Source: Nonlabens marinus S1-08 (GTDB lineage: Bacteria; Bacteroidota; Bacteroidia; Flavobacteriales; Flavobacteriaceae). Taken from it: DNA of 64,000 nucleotides. Below are positions 8,533-18,078 of the stretch, piece by piece. The position numbers and the translations under genes were made by a program. The stretch lies in NCBI RefSeq assembly GCF_000831385.1, contig NZ_AP014548.1, positions 2,223,779 through 2,287,778 of the forward strand, given 5' to 3'. The number at the start of each line of letters is the position of its first letter. Positions within the stretch are counted from its first letter, which is position 1. Under the pieces are notes generated by a model. The model had not been told where the DNA came from. It did not search any database and saw nothing but the letters and a program-made list of their open reading frames with translations.

Positions 8533-10398
8533 ATGAGCGAGGAAACTAAATATACGGAGGACAATATACGGTCCCTGGACTGGAAGGAACATATCAGGAT
8601 GCGTCCTGGAATGTACATTGGGAAGCTGGGCGATGGCTCCAGTGCTGATGACGGAATCTACATCTTACTGAAGGAAGTCATCGATAATTCCATCGATGAA
8701 TTTGTTATGGGAACTGGTAAAACAATCGAGGTTTCCATACAGACAGAACGTGTTATTGTGCGCGATTATGGTCGTGGGATCCCACTAGGAAAAGTGGTAG
8801 ACGTCGTTTCTAAAATGAATACTGGAGGGAAATATGACAGCCGCGCCTTCAAGAAATCTGTGGGACTGAATGGGGTAGGTACTAAGGCGGTGAATGCACT
8901 TTCCAGCTATTTTAGGGTAGAATCCACTCGTGATAATAAAAGTGCGAGTGCAGAATTTGAGCGAGGCGAGTTGACTAATGAGGAACATCTAGACGAGACC
9001 AGCCGAAGAAAAGGAACTAAAATAACCTTTGTTCCCGACGAGGATATTTTTAAGAACTACAAATACCGCCCAGAGTATGTGGCGCGTATGCTTAAATATT
9101 ATGTATTTCTCAATCCAGGATTAACTATTGTTTTCAATGGAGAGAAGTTCTTTTCTGAAAACGGGTTGAAAGACTTACTGAGTGAAAATATCAATGAATC
9201 GGATCGATTGTATCCTATTATTCATTTGCGCGCTGAGGATATTGAGATTGCGATGACACATAGCAAGACCCAGTATTCTGAAGAATACCACTCGTTTGCT
9301 AATGGTCAGAATACGACTCAAGGAGGTACGCATCAAGCGGCTTTTAGAGAAGCCGTAGTGAAAACCATACGAGAATATTACAACAAAAATTACGAAGCGA
9401 GTGATGTGCGCAAGTCTATTGTCAGTGCCATCGCCATAAAGGTGATGGAACCAGTATTTGAATCACAGACAAAAACTAAATTAGGATCTACAGACATGGG
9501 CGGCGATCTGCCCACCGTGCGTACTTTTATTAACGATTTTGTCAAAACGCATCTGGATAATTATTTGCATAAAAACCCAGAAACTGCAGATGCGTTACAA
9601 CGCAAAATCATTCAAGCGGAACGGGAGCGTAAGGAGCTGAGTGGTATACGTAAGCTCGCGAAGGACCGAGCGAAAAAAGCCAGCCTTCACAACAAGAAAT
9701 TACGTGACTGCCGGGTGCATTTGACTGATAACAAAAAAGACAATTATCTAGAAAGTACCTTATTCATTACCGAGGGTGACTCGGCCAGTGGATCGATTAC
9801 AAAATCACGGAATGTGAATACCCAGGCGGTGTTTTCATTGCGAGGTAAGCCATTAAATTCCTATAACATGAGCAAGAAAATTGTTTATGAAAACGAGGAA
9901 TTCAACTTGCTGCAAGCGGCGCTGAATATTGAGGACAGCATGGAAGACTTGCGGTACAATAAAATCGTGATCGCAACTGATGCGGATGTGGATGGAATGC
10001 ACATACGATTGTTACTGATCACATTCTTCCTTCAATTCTTCCCAGAATTGATTAAAAAAGGACATTTGTACATCTTACAAACTCCACTTTTCAGAGTACG
10101 TAATAAGAAGGAAACTAAATACTGTTACACTCCAGAGGAGCGAGCGGAAGCCCTAGCAACTCTAGGTAAAAATCCAGAGATCACCCGATTTAAAGGATTA
10201 GGTGAGATCAGTCCTGACGAATTCCAACACTTCATAGGTGATAACATCAGGTTGGACCCTATCATGCTGGACGACAACATGAGTATAGAAGAACTGTTGA
10301 GTTTCTATATGGGTAAAAACACCCCAGACCGTCAGGAGTTTATTATTGATAATTTGAAGGTGGAATTGGATGTGGTGGAAGAAGGTTTGCCTTTGTAA
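8533..10398 (+). CDS. parE: DNA topoisomerase IV subunit B
   Basis: 621 residues. GHKL ATPase motifs are visible: [11 protein letters not shown] (N-box), YGRGIPLG, and the glycine-rich lid [14 protein letters not shown]. The TOPRIM metal site is [12 protein letters not shown] and [10 protein letters not shown], followed by [13 protein letters not shown]. Length and the absence of the long insert seen in GyrB of some lineages, together with the downstream parC-like gene, favour ParE over GyrB. It pairs with the A subunit at 11192 to decatenate daughter chromosomes. Two small membrane-protein genes separate the two subunits. Confidence 0.93.
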   Translation: MSEETKYTEDNIRSLDWKEHIRMRPGMYIGKLGDGSSADDGIYILLKEVIDNSIDEFVMGTGKTIEVSIQTERVIVRDYGRGIPLGKVVDVVSKMNTGGKYDSRAFKKSVGLNGVGTKAVNALSSYFRVESTRDNKSASAEFERGELTNEEHLDETSRRKGTKITFVPDEDIFKNYKYRPEYVARMLKYYVFLNPGLTIVFNGEKFFSENGLKDLLSENINESDRLYPIIHLRAEDIEIAMTHSKTQYSEEYHSFANGQNTTQGGTHQAAFREAVVKTIREYYNKNYEASDVRKSIVSAIAIKVMEPVFESQTKTKLGSTDMGGDLPTVRTFINDFVKTHLDNYLHKNPETADALQRKIIQAERERKELSGIRKLAKDRAKKASLHNKKLRDCRVHLTDNKKDNYLESTLFITEGDSASGSITKSRNVNTQAVFSLRGKPLNSYNMSKKIVYENEEFNLLQAALNIEDSMEDLRYNKIVIATDADVDGMHIRLLLITFFLQFFPELIKKGHLYILQTPLFRVRNKKETKYCYTPEERAEALATLGKNPEITRFKGLGEISPDEFQHFIGDNIRLDPIMLDDNMSIEELLSFYMGKNTPDRQEFIIDNLKVELDVVEEGLPL

Positions 10399-10446
10399 TC
10401 CTATACTTGAATAAAATAAAAGACACAAAATAAAGGAGATAAAGCT

Positions 10447-10647
10447 TTGAAAAATAAGACTATCATTATCATTTTAGCAGTTGGCGTCTTTTTAATTATC
10501 GTAGGCGCATTGTTCAAAATCTTGCATTGGGGTTTTGGCGAAGGAGCATGGGTAAATGGTAATACGATTTTGGCGACTGGTCTAACTCTAAAAGTTGTTG
10601 CATTGGTGTCATTCATCACTAAGTTTTTGAATGGGTATAAAAAATAA
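10447..10647 (+). CDS. Small GldL-like two-helix membrane protein
   Basis: 66 residues with two hydrophobic helices. The segment GALFKILHWGFGEGAW resembles the first helical hairpin of the gliding-motility protein GldL, in which a helix is followed by a conserved lysine and the FKI-HW motif. It lacks the long cytoplasmic part of GldL, so it is not GldL itself. Such short copies are common orphan genes in Flavobacteriia. It lies 48 bases behind parE on the same strand. Its N-terminal codon is TTG (10447). Function not known. Confidence 0.65.
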   Translation: MKNKTIIIILAVGVFLIIVGALFKILHWGFGEGAWVNGNTILATGLTLKVVALVSFITKFLNGYKK

Positions 10648-10699
10648 TGAACAGGAACTTTTCTATTATAAGATTTTATTTATCTCAAATAGTACAAAT

Positions 10700-10723
10700 G
10701 TCAGTTCGAGCGCAGTCGAGAAC
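10700..10723. repeat. Dispersed flavobacterial imperfect palindrome (single copy here)
   Basis: The stretch around GTTCGAGCGCAGTCGAGAAC is an imperfect inverted repeat of a type I recall as scattered between genes in many Flavobacteriaceae. Only one copy is in the window, so the repeat status rests on memory and not on this sequence. It lies between two small membrane-protein genes. Confidence 0.4.
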
Positions 10724-10746
10724 AGTTTGGAAGTTAAAGTTGCTGA

Positions 10747-11178
10747 ATGAAACACTATAAAATAAAGGATGAATATTTAGTATTGACTGACTCTAGCTCG
10801 TCTATATTAGCAATGCCCTATATAGCTTTGAGCTTTACGGCCGTGAGCTTAATCCTTACCATCATAAGTAATCGGGATCAAGAATCTGATGCGTTTACAG
10901 TTTTGACATGTGCTCTATTAATTTTATGTCTATTTGCAATCGGTTGGGCGTTGATTAAAAAAACATACAAAAATCAGTTCGCTATTGCGGACATAAAACA
11001 GGTCAGACAAGGTTCAGTAGACCGCTCGTTATTTTATCTAGTTTTGCACAATGGTAAACAGCGAAATCTTAGCGAAGTAAAAGAAAACATAAGAGCTACA
11101 GAATTATTGATGATGTTAAGAGAAATAAACCCTTCAATCACCGCCAATTTCACCGAAAAGGAAGTTAAAACCAGATAG
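10747..11178 (+). CDS. Hypothetical two-helix membrane protein
   Basis: 143 residues. Two hydrophobic helices occupy about residues 22-41 and 50-69, flanked by a short N-terminal cytoplasmic segment and a 75-residue C-terminal part rich in charged residues (FAIADIKQVRQGSVDRS). The shape, with two helices followed by a small beta domain, resembles the bacterial PH-like membrane proteins, but I do not see a diagnostic motif. It ends 13 bases before parC and is probably in the same transcript as parE-parC. Confidence 0.6.
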   Translation: MKHYKIKDEYLVLTDSSSSILAMPYIALSFTAVSLILTIISNRDQESDAFTVLTCALLILCLFAIGWALIKKTYKNQFAIADIKQVRQGSVDRSLFYLVLHNGKQRNLSEVKENIRATELLMMLREINPSITANFTEKEVKTR

Positions 11179-11191
11179 ATTTTAAAGCAGC

Positions 11192-13867
11192 ATGAGTGAA
11201 GACAACGAAAACGAAGAACTAGAAAACTTAGACGACGGCTTTGAAGAACAAGCTACCGAGACCATCACCCGGGTCACGGGCATGTATAAGGAATGGTTTC
11301 TGGATTACGCCAGTTACGTAATTCTAGAGCGTGCCGTGCCTGCGATTGAGGATGGTTTTAAACCCGTTCAACGCCGTATCATGCAGTCCATGAAGGATTT
11401 GGATGATGGTCGTTACAACAAGGTGGCTAATATTGTGGGCCACACCATGCAGTACCATCCGCATGGTGATGCTTCCATTGGTGATGCTATGGTTCAAATA
11501 GGTCAAAAGGATCTATTGATTGACATGCAGGGTAACTGGGGAAATATTCTCACCGGTGATCCAGCTGCGGCCTCAAGATATATTGAAGCTCGACTATCTA
11601 AATTTGCACTGGAAGTTCTCTTCAATCCTAAGATAACAGAATGGCAATCTAGTTATGACGGGCGACGTAAAGAACCTATCAACTTACCTGTTAAATTCCC
11701 ATTGCTTCTAACACAAGGCGCCGAGGGAATTGCCGTTGGCTTAAGTACTAAAATACTACCACATAACTTCAATGAAATTATTGATGCTAGCATCAAGCAT
11801 CTACAAGGCAAACGTTTCAAATTATATCCAGATTTCCCAACTGGCGGTGAAGCAGATATTTCTGGTTATAACGATGGAATGCGTGGAGGTAAGGTACGCG
11901 TGCGGGCAAAAATGCATTCTCCTGACAAAAATACCATTCTCATAACGGAAATTCCGTTTTCTACAACTACCAGTTCGTTGATTGATTCAATCTTGAAAGC
12001 CAATGAAAAAGGCAAGATTAAAATCAAAAAAATCGAAGATAACACTGCTGCAGAGGTAGAAATCCAAATTCACTTGCCACCAGGATTATCGCCAGATAAA
12101 ACCATGGATGCTCTTTATGCTTTCACAAATTGTGAAGTCAGTGTTTCTCCGCTAGGTTGCGTGATTGAAGATAACAAGCCATTATTTGTTGGAGTGACTG
12201 AAATGCTGCGTCGCAGTACAGATCACACAGTAGAAATTATACGTCAGGAGCTTCAAATCCAGCTCGATGAAGTAGAAGAGCAGTGGCACTTTGCCTCCTT
12301 GGAGCGCATCTTCATTGAAAATCGCATCTATCGGGATATTGAGGAGGAAGAAACTTGGGATGGAGTGATCAATGCCATAGATAAAGGCTTGAAACCTCAC
12401 ATTACTCATTTGAAACGTGCTGTTACAGTGGACGATATCGTTCGTTTGACAGAAATTAGAATTAAAAGGATTTCCAAATTTGACATAGACAAGGCGCAGC
12501 AAAAAATCGAGGCTTTAGAAGATCGAATTGCAGAGCTTAAAAAGAATCTGGAAAACCTGATTGATTTTACCATAGCCTATTTTCAGAAATTACAAAAAGA
12601 CTACGGTAAAGGCCGCGAACGCATGACTGAGCTCAAAGCTTTTGATGATATTGTGGCTAGCAAGGTGGTGATCAGAAATACTAAACTCTATGTAAACAGG
12701 GAAGAAGGTTTTGTAGGTACCAGTTTGAAGCGTGATGAATATGTGGGCGACTGTGCTGATATCGATGATATTATCGTTTTCACGAAAAGTGGAACTATGA
12801 TGGTCACTAAGGTAGACGCCAAGACTTTCGTGGGTAAAGGCATCTTGCATGTGGCGATCTGGAAGAAAAAAGATAAGCGTACCATCTATAACCTTATCTA
12901 TAAGGACGGTAAAACTGGGCCAAGTTATGTGAAACGCTTTGCAGTAACCAGCATGACTCGAGATAAGGAATACAATATAGGTTATGGAACCGCAGGAACC
13001 AGCGTCCATTATTTCAGTGCTAATCCTAATGGGGAAGCAGAGATTGTTACGATCAACCTTCGTCAACAAGGAAGTATCAAGAAGTTAAAATGGGATTTAG
13101 ACTTTTCAGATATATTGATCAAAGGAAGATCCTCTAAAGGAAATCTAGTAACTAAGTACAACATCAAGAAAGTAGAGCTCAAAGAAGAAGGTGTGAGTAC
13201 GTTGAAGCCACGTAAAATATGGTTTGATGAAACGGTAAGGCGCTTGAATGTAGACGGTCGCGGTGATTTGCTAGGGGAGTTTAAAGGTGAAGATCGACTC
13301 CTAATTATAAACCAAAAAGGAGACGCAAAAACGGTCATACCTGAAGTTACTTCTCGGTTTGATGACGATATGGTAGTACTTGAGAAATGGATTCCTAATA
13401 AACCCATTAGCGCTATTTACTTTAATGGCGAGAAGGAGTTGTTTTATGTGAAGCGATTCTTAATTGAAAATGAAGACAAAGAAGAGTCCTTCATATCAGA
13501 CCATGATAAGTCCTATTTAGAGATTGTATCCACTTCTCATCGTCCGGTAGCAGAGATTGTATATTCTAAACCCAGAGGTAAAGAACAACCACCTAATGAG
13601 GAGGTTGAACTGGAAGAGTTCATTGCTATCAAGGGAATTGCAGCACAAGGTAACATGTTGACTAAAGAGAAGGTCAAGCAAATCAATCTTCTAGACCCGT
13701 TGCCTTATGTGGAGCCAGATGTAGAAGAAGTTGAGGTGGTAGAAGAAGAGGAAGACGAGAAAACTACAGGCCCAGCAGAGGCTACGACTTCTAAATTAAC
13801 TACTGACAGTGATGAGACTGATGACGATTCACCTATTGATGACAAAGGACAAGCAAGCCTGTTCTAA
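11192..13867 (+). CDS. parC: DNA topoisomerase IV subunit A
   Basis: 891 residues. The winged-helix region contains AIEDGFKPVQRRIM and HPHGDASIGDAM; the catalytic tyrosine is Y130 in GDPAAASRYIEARLSK. A coiled-coil tower is around 440-480 (RIAELKKNLENL), followed by a C-terminal beta-pinwheel region. The last 60 residues are very acidic (VEEVEVVEEEEDE) and end GQASLF. No GyrA-box is seen, supporting ParC. Forms the topoisomerase IV heterotetramer with the product at 8533. Thirteen bases separate it from the preceding small gene. Confidence 0.93.
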   Translation: MSEDNENEELENLDDGFEEQATETITRVTGMYKEWFLDYASYVILERAVPAIEDGFKPVQRRIMQSMKDLDDGRYNKVANIVGHTMQYHPHGDASIGDAMVQIGQKDLLIDMQGNWGNILTGDPAAASRYIEARLSKFALEVLFNPKITEWQSSYDGRRKEPINLPVKFPLLLTQGAEGIAVGLSTKILPHNFNEIIDASIKHLQGKRFKLYPDFPTGGEADISGYNDGMRGGKVRVRAKMHSPDKNTILITEIPFSTTTSSLIDSILKANEKGKIKIKKIEDNTAAEVEIQIHLPPGLSPDKTMDALYAFTNCEVSVSPLGCVIEDNKPLFVGVTEMLRRSTDHTVEIIRQELQIQLDEVEEQWHFASLERIFIENRIYRDIEEEETWDGVINAIDKGLKPHITHLKRAVTVDDIVRLTEIRIKRISKFDIDKAQQKIEALEDRIAELKKNLENLIDFTIAYFQKLQKDYGKGRERMTELKAFDDIVASKVVIRNTKLYVNREEGFVGTSLKRDEYVGDCADIDDIIVFTKSGTMMVTKVDAKTFVGKGILHVAIWKKKDKRTIYNLIYKDGKTGPSYVKRFAVTSMTRDKEYNIGYGTAGTSVHYFSANPNGEAEIVTINLRQQGSIKKLKWDLDFSDILIKGRSSKGNLVTKYNIKKVELKEEGVSTLKPRKIWFDETVRRLNVDGRGDLLGEFKGEDRLLIINQKGDAKTVIPEVTSRFDDDMVVLEKWIPNKPISAIYFNGEKELFYVKRFLIENEDKEESFISDHDKSYLEIVSTSHRPVAEIVYSKPRGKEQPPNEEVELEEFIAIKGIAAQGNMLTKEKVKQINLLDPLPYVEPDVEEVEVVEEEEDEKTTGPAEATTSKLTTDSDETDDDSPIDDKGQASLF

Positions 13868-13896
13868 TTTAGAAGAAGCTCGAATAAATTATAAAA

Positions 13897-14325
13897 ATGG
13901 GGTTATTAACTGAATTTAAGGAGTTTGCGGTCAAAGGAAACATGATCGATATGGCTGTAGGTATTATTATAGGTACCGCGTTCAATAACGTAGTGCAAAC
14001 TATTGTCAAGAAAGTGCTTCTACCACCTATGTCCATGCTCACGGATGGTGTTAATTTTGCTGAACGCAAATGGGTGCTCAAACCAGCTGTAGATGGCGAT
14101 GTAGCTACTGAAATTGCGATTGGTTATGGAGAACTGATTGAAGTTTCTATTGATTTTCTAATTATAGCGATAGTTGTTTTTATAGTGATCAAATTAATGA
14201 ACAAACTACGTAAAAGCGCTGAGGACCCTAAAGATCCTAAAGAAGTGACTCCTAAAGATATTGAACTGTTGAACGATCTTAAAGAGCTGATGCAGGAACA
14301 AAATAAAATTTTAACGAGTAAATAA
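13897..14325 (+). CDS. mscL: Large-conductance mechanosensitive channel
   Basis: 142 residues, the normal MscL size. The N-terminal amphipathic helix and first transmembrane helix read EFKEFAVKGNMIDMAVGIIIGTAF, with the gate-region glycines and the FNNVVQ motif, and the second helix is SIDFLIIAIVVFIVIKLMNKL. The charged C-terminal helix follows. Homopentameric inner-membrane emergency valve opened by membrane tension. It starts 29 bases after parC. Confidence 0.95.
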   Translation: MGLLTEFKEFAVKGNMIDMAVGIIIGTAFNNVVQTIVKKVLLPPMSMLTDGVNFAERKWVLKPAVDGDVATEIAIGYGELIEVSIDFLIIAIVVFIVIKLMNKLRKSAEDPKDPKEVTPKDIELLNDLKELMQEQNKILTSK

Positions 14326-14515
14326 TTAGTGGGTCAACCCCATATGCACAGGTGTCATAAGAAGTTCGCTTTCGCGAAAGCGAAATAATAACAGAATCCA
14401 TTAAACCATTGAGCTTTCTCTAAGTCCTAAAGTGGAAGACTTTTAGTGCTGATTTTTTAGCCAAGATCAGCCATAACATATAGTTTTCATTTTAGATTTA
14501 TTTGATAGCCAAAAG

Positions 14516-14548
14516 AAAAGCGCCAGAGAAAGACTCTGGCGCTTTTTT
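14516..14548. terminator. Bidirectional intrinsic terminator
   Basis: A 12-base stem AGCGCCAGAG / CTCTGGCGCT with a 5-base loop, preceded by an A-run and followed by a T-run. It can end both the mscL transcript and the convergent lipoprotein gene at 14567. Confidence 0.9.
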
Positions 14549-14566
14549 AATTGTTAAAATGGGGTT

Positions 14567-14944
14567 CTAGATTTTCTTAGCTGTCCCACGATAAATCTGA
14601 TCGCGCCCAGATTGTTTGAACTCAAATGTATAGGAATCCTCTGTTGTGGTTAGGATTTTAAATAGATAGGCTCTACTATCAGCGTTCGTTTTTGGATTGA
14701 TAGGTATAACGCGCCATTCACAGGGATTGATCCATTCAATGCGTGATGTATCAATTTGATTCTCAAAATATTCTATTTGAAGATCCTCAGTGCGTTCAAA
14801 TCTAGTTTTTAGTAACTTTCCTCCAGATTCTTGCTCCCAGACAAACGATCCAGTTCTAAAGTCGGAACAATTCCGTTTGTTGGTATAAGTATCACAACTA
14901 CTGACGGTCAATACCAGTAGGAGCAAAAGGCAACATTTTCCCAT
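14567..14944 (-). CDS. Small lipoprotein of unknown function
   Basis: 125 residues. The N-terminus MGKCCLLLLLVLTVSSCDTY is a lipoprotein signal with the lipobox VSSC at residues 14-17. The mature part has two further Cys (RNCSDF, NPCEWR) and looks beta-rich. I recall similar lipoproteins described beside topoisomerase IV genes in Flavobacteriia, but no function is known. Its first 47 bases overlap the end of the membrane-protein gene at 14898-15521, which suggests coupled translation. Confidence 0.75.
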   Translation of the reverse strand: MGKCCLLLLLVLTVSSCDTYTNKRNCSDFRTGSFVWEQESGGKLLKTRFERTEDLQIEYFENQIDTSRIEWINPCEWRVIPINPKTNADSRAYLFKILTTTEDSYTFEFKQSGRDQIYRGTAKKI

Positions 14945-15521
14945 AACTATTTTTAAAAATTAGATATAATAATAAGTAGACGAACATGTGTATGAGCACA
15001 AGAGCTATAAATGCATACACTGGAACGCCTAACAATTGATAAGGCCAGGTGTAGGTCCATACTCCCATATTGATAGCTACCATTTCACCTATAGCAGGTA
15101 TGATAAGCGTCAAGACAATCATCAAAACAATACGCTGGACCAAACTGGGATTTTTTAAAAAAGGAACCAGCTGATGTTCTAATTGGTACAAAATGTAAAA
15201 GGCCATCATCCATGCAAACGGCAACCAGGCGGGTAATGTGCTATCAATGTAATGGTATTCCCAATAGTCGTTTGACACTCCCCAATACTCTGCAACAATT
15301 CCGAAAACTCCAGTCATCAGCATTCCAGTTATTAGAATCCAATTTTTCGTCCCTTCAGGTTTGATCACTTTTACGTAAGCAACATGAAACAATTTGATCA
15401 GAATGAGACCCGCCACTATAAATGGATAGGTTTTTAATAATCCAATCGCTACACCAGCAATAGAAACTTTGAGAATTGCTTTAAAAAATTCTATTAAAAC
15501 CTTAGAAAGTGAATGGAACAT
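14898..15521 (-). CDS. Six-helix integral membrane protein
   Basis: 207 residues with about six hydrophobic helices. Notable conserved-looking stretches are FGIVAEYWGVSNDYWEYHY and WLPFAWMMAFYILY, aromatic-rich loops next to helices. I do not recognise the family. The gene overlaps the following lipoprotein gene by 47 bases, so the two products may work together in the envelope. Confidence 0.7.
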   Translation of the reverse strand: MFHSLSKVLIEFFKAILKVSIAGVAIGLLKTYPFIVAGLILIKLFHVAYVKVIKPEGTKNWILITGMLMTGVFGIVAEYWGVSNDYWEYHYIDSTLPAWLPFAWMMAFYILYQLEHQLVPFLKNPSLVQRIVLMIVLTLIIPAIGEMVAINMGVWTYTWPYQLLGVPVYAFIALVLIHMFVYLLLYLIFKNSYGKMLPFAPTGIDRQ

Positions 15522-15611
15522 GCATCATTGATAAAGTGCAAAAATAATGCATAGCAAATCGTCGCTAACTACCTGTTGTAAAGAATCCCTATTTACAAAT
15601 GCATTAGGCCA

Positions 15612-16067
15612 TTAAGAATCAAAAGCTTCAAAAGTACAGTCGTCATAAATCAAAATTACTTTTGTGATATTCTTCCCTTTTTTTGAAAGAGTGGATGTGA
15701 GTAAATTGGTAGTCTCTGTTGATTCATTTTTAACTGGATCGATAGAGGTGGAGGTATTTGCCTGAGGTTCTTCCAGGCGTTTTTTACCTGATCCTGAATC
15801 TGTAGGTGTGACTATTTGAGGACTTTTTTCTAAAACTTCTGATGTAGAGTAGGTGCCTTTACCATTCAGCAACCAATACAAATCGACGTCTGGAAATTGC
15901 TTCAATACGGACATGATAAAATCGAGACTTGGCTTATTACGTCCTGACAATATATGTGAAATAGAACTGCGACCTACGCCGATTTGCTCTGCAAAACTTG
16001 AAGCATTCAGGTCATGACGCTCCATAATTTGTTCCAATCGCTTCGAAAAGTCTGCCGAATTTACCAT
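15612..16067 (-). CDS. XRE-family transcriptional regulator
   Basis: 151 residues. An N-terminal helix-turn-helix (about 6-65) is clear: ASSFAEQIGVGRSSISHILS, then GRNKPSLDFIMSVLKQF and the LYWLLNGKG motif that follows the HTH in many Bacteroidota XRE proteins. The C-terminal half is low-complexity and Ser/Thr-rich, with no known sensor domain. It is divergent from the M14 peptidase gene; the 345-base gap between them is full of TGTAAACA-type half sites, one of which (16075-16086) sits next to its own start codon, so autoregulation is likely. Confidence 0.85.
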   Translation of the reverse strand: MVNSADFSKRLEQIMERHDLNASSFAEQIGVGRSSISHILSGRNKPSLDFIMSVLKQFPDVDLYWLLNGKGTYSTSEVLEKSPQIVTPTDSGSGKKRLEEPQANTSTSIDPVKNESTETTNLLTSTLSKKGKNITKVILIYDDCTFEAFDS

Positions 16068-16074
16068 GTGACAA

Positions 16075-16364
16075 ATGTAAACATTTGGAGCCGTATATTA
16101 TGTTTAAACCTGTAAACAATTCACTTTTTCACCTTGTTTCAATACTTTATATTGTTGTTATCACATCAATTAAAGGTTTAGCTATATTAAATCAAAAGCC
16201 TGATATAAAGTATGTAGATAGTATGACAGGCATTCGGTTTAGTTTCTTGGCAGTAAGGGGGTAGATATCAGGTGTAAATCATACAGAAATGTTTACAGTA
16301 ATAAACATTATTTAAAATTGAACAGTTTACATTGGTAAACAATAAGATGTTTACAATTGTAACA
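16075..16364. promoter_or_regulatory. Cluster of TGTAAACA-type operator half-sites
   Basis: Half sites read TGTAAACA or its complement at about 16077, 16111, 16290, 16325-16340 and 16348-16364. Paired forms are AATGTTTA and TAAACATT with 6 bases between (16288-16309), GTTTAC and GTAAAC with 4 bases between (16325-16340), and the near-palindrome TGTTTACAATTGTAACA (16348-16364). The cluster lies in the gap between the divergent XRE regulator and M14 peptidase, so the regulator is the natural binding candidate. That link is inference. Confidence 0.65.
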
Positions 16365-16378
16365 TGTGCTGTGTTTAC

Positions 16379-16407
16379 TTGAATTCAACTGGTAAGCGCT
16401 AACTTTG
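16379..16407 (+). promoter_or_regulatory. Promoter of the M14 peptidase gene
   Basis: TTG at 16379-16381, an 18-base spacer, and TAACTTTG at 16400-16407, an exact Bacteroidota -7 TAnnTTTG. The start codon follows 5 bases later, so the transcript may be nearly leaderless. The half site TGTTTAC at about 16373-16379 overlaps the -33 element, which would let a bound repressor block it. Confidence 0.7.
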
Positions 16408-16412
16408 CTCTT

Positions 16413-17528
16413 ATGATGGAGAATACTCAGCAACAATCTAAGCCTTTGGGTCGGTACTTTACTTACCAAGAATTTGAAGATCAATTTTTACCTATAGTTC
16501 AATCTCTTCCTCAGGATACTTACACCTTCTCCTATTTAGGATCGTCTGTTCAAAATCGTTCCATTTACGGTTTGCAAATCGGTCACGGGAAATTGAAGAT
16601 TCTGGCATGGTCGCAGATGCATGGCAATGAATCTACTTCTACTCGTGCATTATTAGATCTATTACAATCAACAGATTTAGATCAAATAATTAAAGGTGTG
16701 TCATTATATATTATTCCTGTTTTAAATCCAGACGGATTAGAAGATTGGACCAGAGTTAATGCAAATGGAGTGGATTTGAACCGAGATGCTTTGGAGTTAA
16801 GTCAGCCAGAAAGTTTGATACTAAAGGACGCATTAGATTTCTTTGAGCCAGACCTTGCATTGAATTTACATGGCCAACGCACCTTTTATGGATTGAATAA
16901 CAGTGTTCTTCCTGCTCAGCTATCATTTTTGACCCCTTCAGGTGATTCCAATAAGCAAGTGACCGATTCTCGTTTACAGTCTATGTCTTTAATAAATGCC
17001 GTTGTTGAGCAGCTCTCAAGCTCCATGGGTGCGGGAATTGGTAGGTATGATGATGGTTATAATCCTAATTGTTGGGGCGATCACTGTCAGTCCCTTGGTA
17101 TTCCTACGGTGTTGTTTGAGGCTGGGCATTCCGGTGACGATTACTCGAGAGATCAAGTAAAAGGTTTTTATCTGGAGAGCTTGAAGATTGTGATTAGCAC
17201 AGCTAAAAGGAATATGACTTGGAGCGATGACACGGAAACCAAATACTTTAATATTCCAGAAATCCACAAGAGTTACTGTGACATTCTTATTAGAAACTTA
17301 AGCTCTAGTTGTAAATCTGTTGACCTCGCTGTGATGTATCACGAGCAGTTGATAGAAGGACAGCTCTGTTTTATCCCTATGATTTTTGCCATCAACGAGC
17401 CTAGCATTTTATATGGACATAGAACAATTGACTTAACCTCACACAAAACCTACAACGATGATTTGGTAATTTCTGAGGATATGGAGGTAAGCTCAGATTC
17501 ACTAAAAATCCGTTCGTTTATTAAATAA
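16413..17528 (+). CDS. M14-family zinc carboxypeptidase-like protein
   Basis: 371 residues. Zinc-ligand motif HGNES with H70 and E73 (WSQMHGNEST), substrate-binding NPDGLEDWTRVNANGVDLNR at about 108-127, and the third ligand in LNLHGQR near 155. No signal peptide is seen, so it is probably cytoplasmic, unlike secreted digestive carboxypeptidases. The family includes peptidases and deacylases acting on peptidoglycan peptides or other amides. Divergent from the XRE regulator, with a shared operator region. A second Met directly follows the first and either could start. Confidence 0.85.
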   Translation: MMENTQQQSKPLGRYFTYQEFEDQFLPIVQSLPQDTYTFSYLGSSVQNRSIYGLQIGHGKLKILAWSQMHGNESTSTRALLDLLQSTDLDQIIKGVSLYIIPVLNPDGLEDWTRVNANGVDLNRDALELSQPESLILKDALDFFEPDLALNLHGQRTFYGLNNSVLPAQLSFLTPSGDSNKQVTDSRLQSMSLINAVVEQLSSSMGAGIGRYDDGYNPNCWGDHCQSLGIPTVLFEAGHSGDDYSRDQVKGFYLESLKIVISTAKRNMTWSDDTETKYFNIPEIHKSYCDILIRNLSSSCKSVDLAVMYHEQLIEGQLCFIPMIFAINEPSILYGHRTIDLTSHKTYNDDLVISEDMEVSSDSLKIRSFIK

Positions 17529-17601
17529 TCAATAAATCTTCAATAATATTAGGAATACACTGCTTCTATCTGTTATTTTGTATTAAAAATAAGAAGATAC
17601 T

Positions 17602-18078
17602 ATGAGGGCTAAAATAGATGATATCGACAAGCAGATTCTTGATGTACTAATTGAGAATACGCGTACACCTTTTACAGATATAGCAAAGCGTTTGAATATA
17701 TCTGCTGGTACTGTTCATGTGCGGGTCAAGAAGATGGAAGAGTCTGGAATTATTCATGGTTCTTCTTTAACGGTAGATTACCGTCAACTGGGCTACAACT
17801 TCATTGCTTATATAGGAGTTTATCTAGAGAAAACCAGTCAAACGCAGTTTGTTCTTAGTCGAATTTCTGAAATTCCCTATGTCACCGTTGCTCACATCAC
17901 CACAGGAAAATTCAATATTTTCTGTAAAATTAGAGCTAAGGATACCACTCATGCTAAAAAGATCATTTTCCAATTAGATGATATAGACGGCGTGAGTCGT
18001 ACAGAAACGATGATCAGTCTAGAAGAAAGCATCAACGATAAGAAACGATTGTTGCACAAGGTATTTCAAGACCTATAA
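17602..18078 (+). CDS. Lrp/AsnC-family transcriptional regulator
   Basis: 158 residues. N-terminal winged HTH: DDIDKQILDVLIENTRTPFT and DIAKRLNISAGTVHVRVKKM, then the RAM ligand-binding domain (from about 70 to 150). Typical full-length Lrp/AsnC protein, dimer or octamer, responding to amino acids. The last base of its stop overlaps the start of the DinB-like gene, so the two are co-transcribed. Confidence 0.9.
   Translation: MRAKIDDIDKQILDVLIENTRTPFTDIAKRLNISAGTVHVRVKKMEESGIIHGSSLTVDYRQLGYNFIAYIGVYLEKTSQTQFVLSRISEIPYVTVAHITTGKFNIFCKIRAKDTTHAKKIIFQLDDIDGVSRTETMISLEESINDKKRLLHKVFQDL

Noticed and set aside
8533..13867. GyrB/GyrA instead of ParE/ParC
   Set aside because: The genes are close together, the A subunit lacks a visible GyrA-box and ends in an acidic tail; both point to topoisomerase IV.
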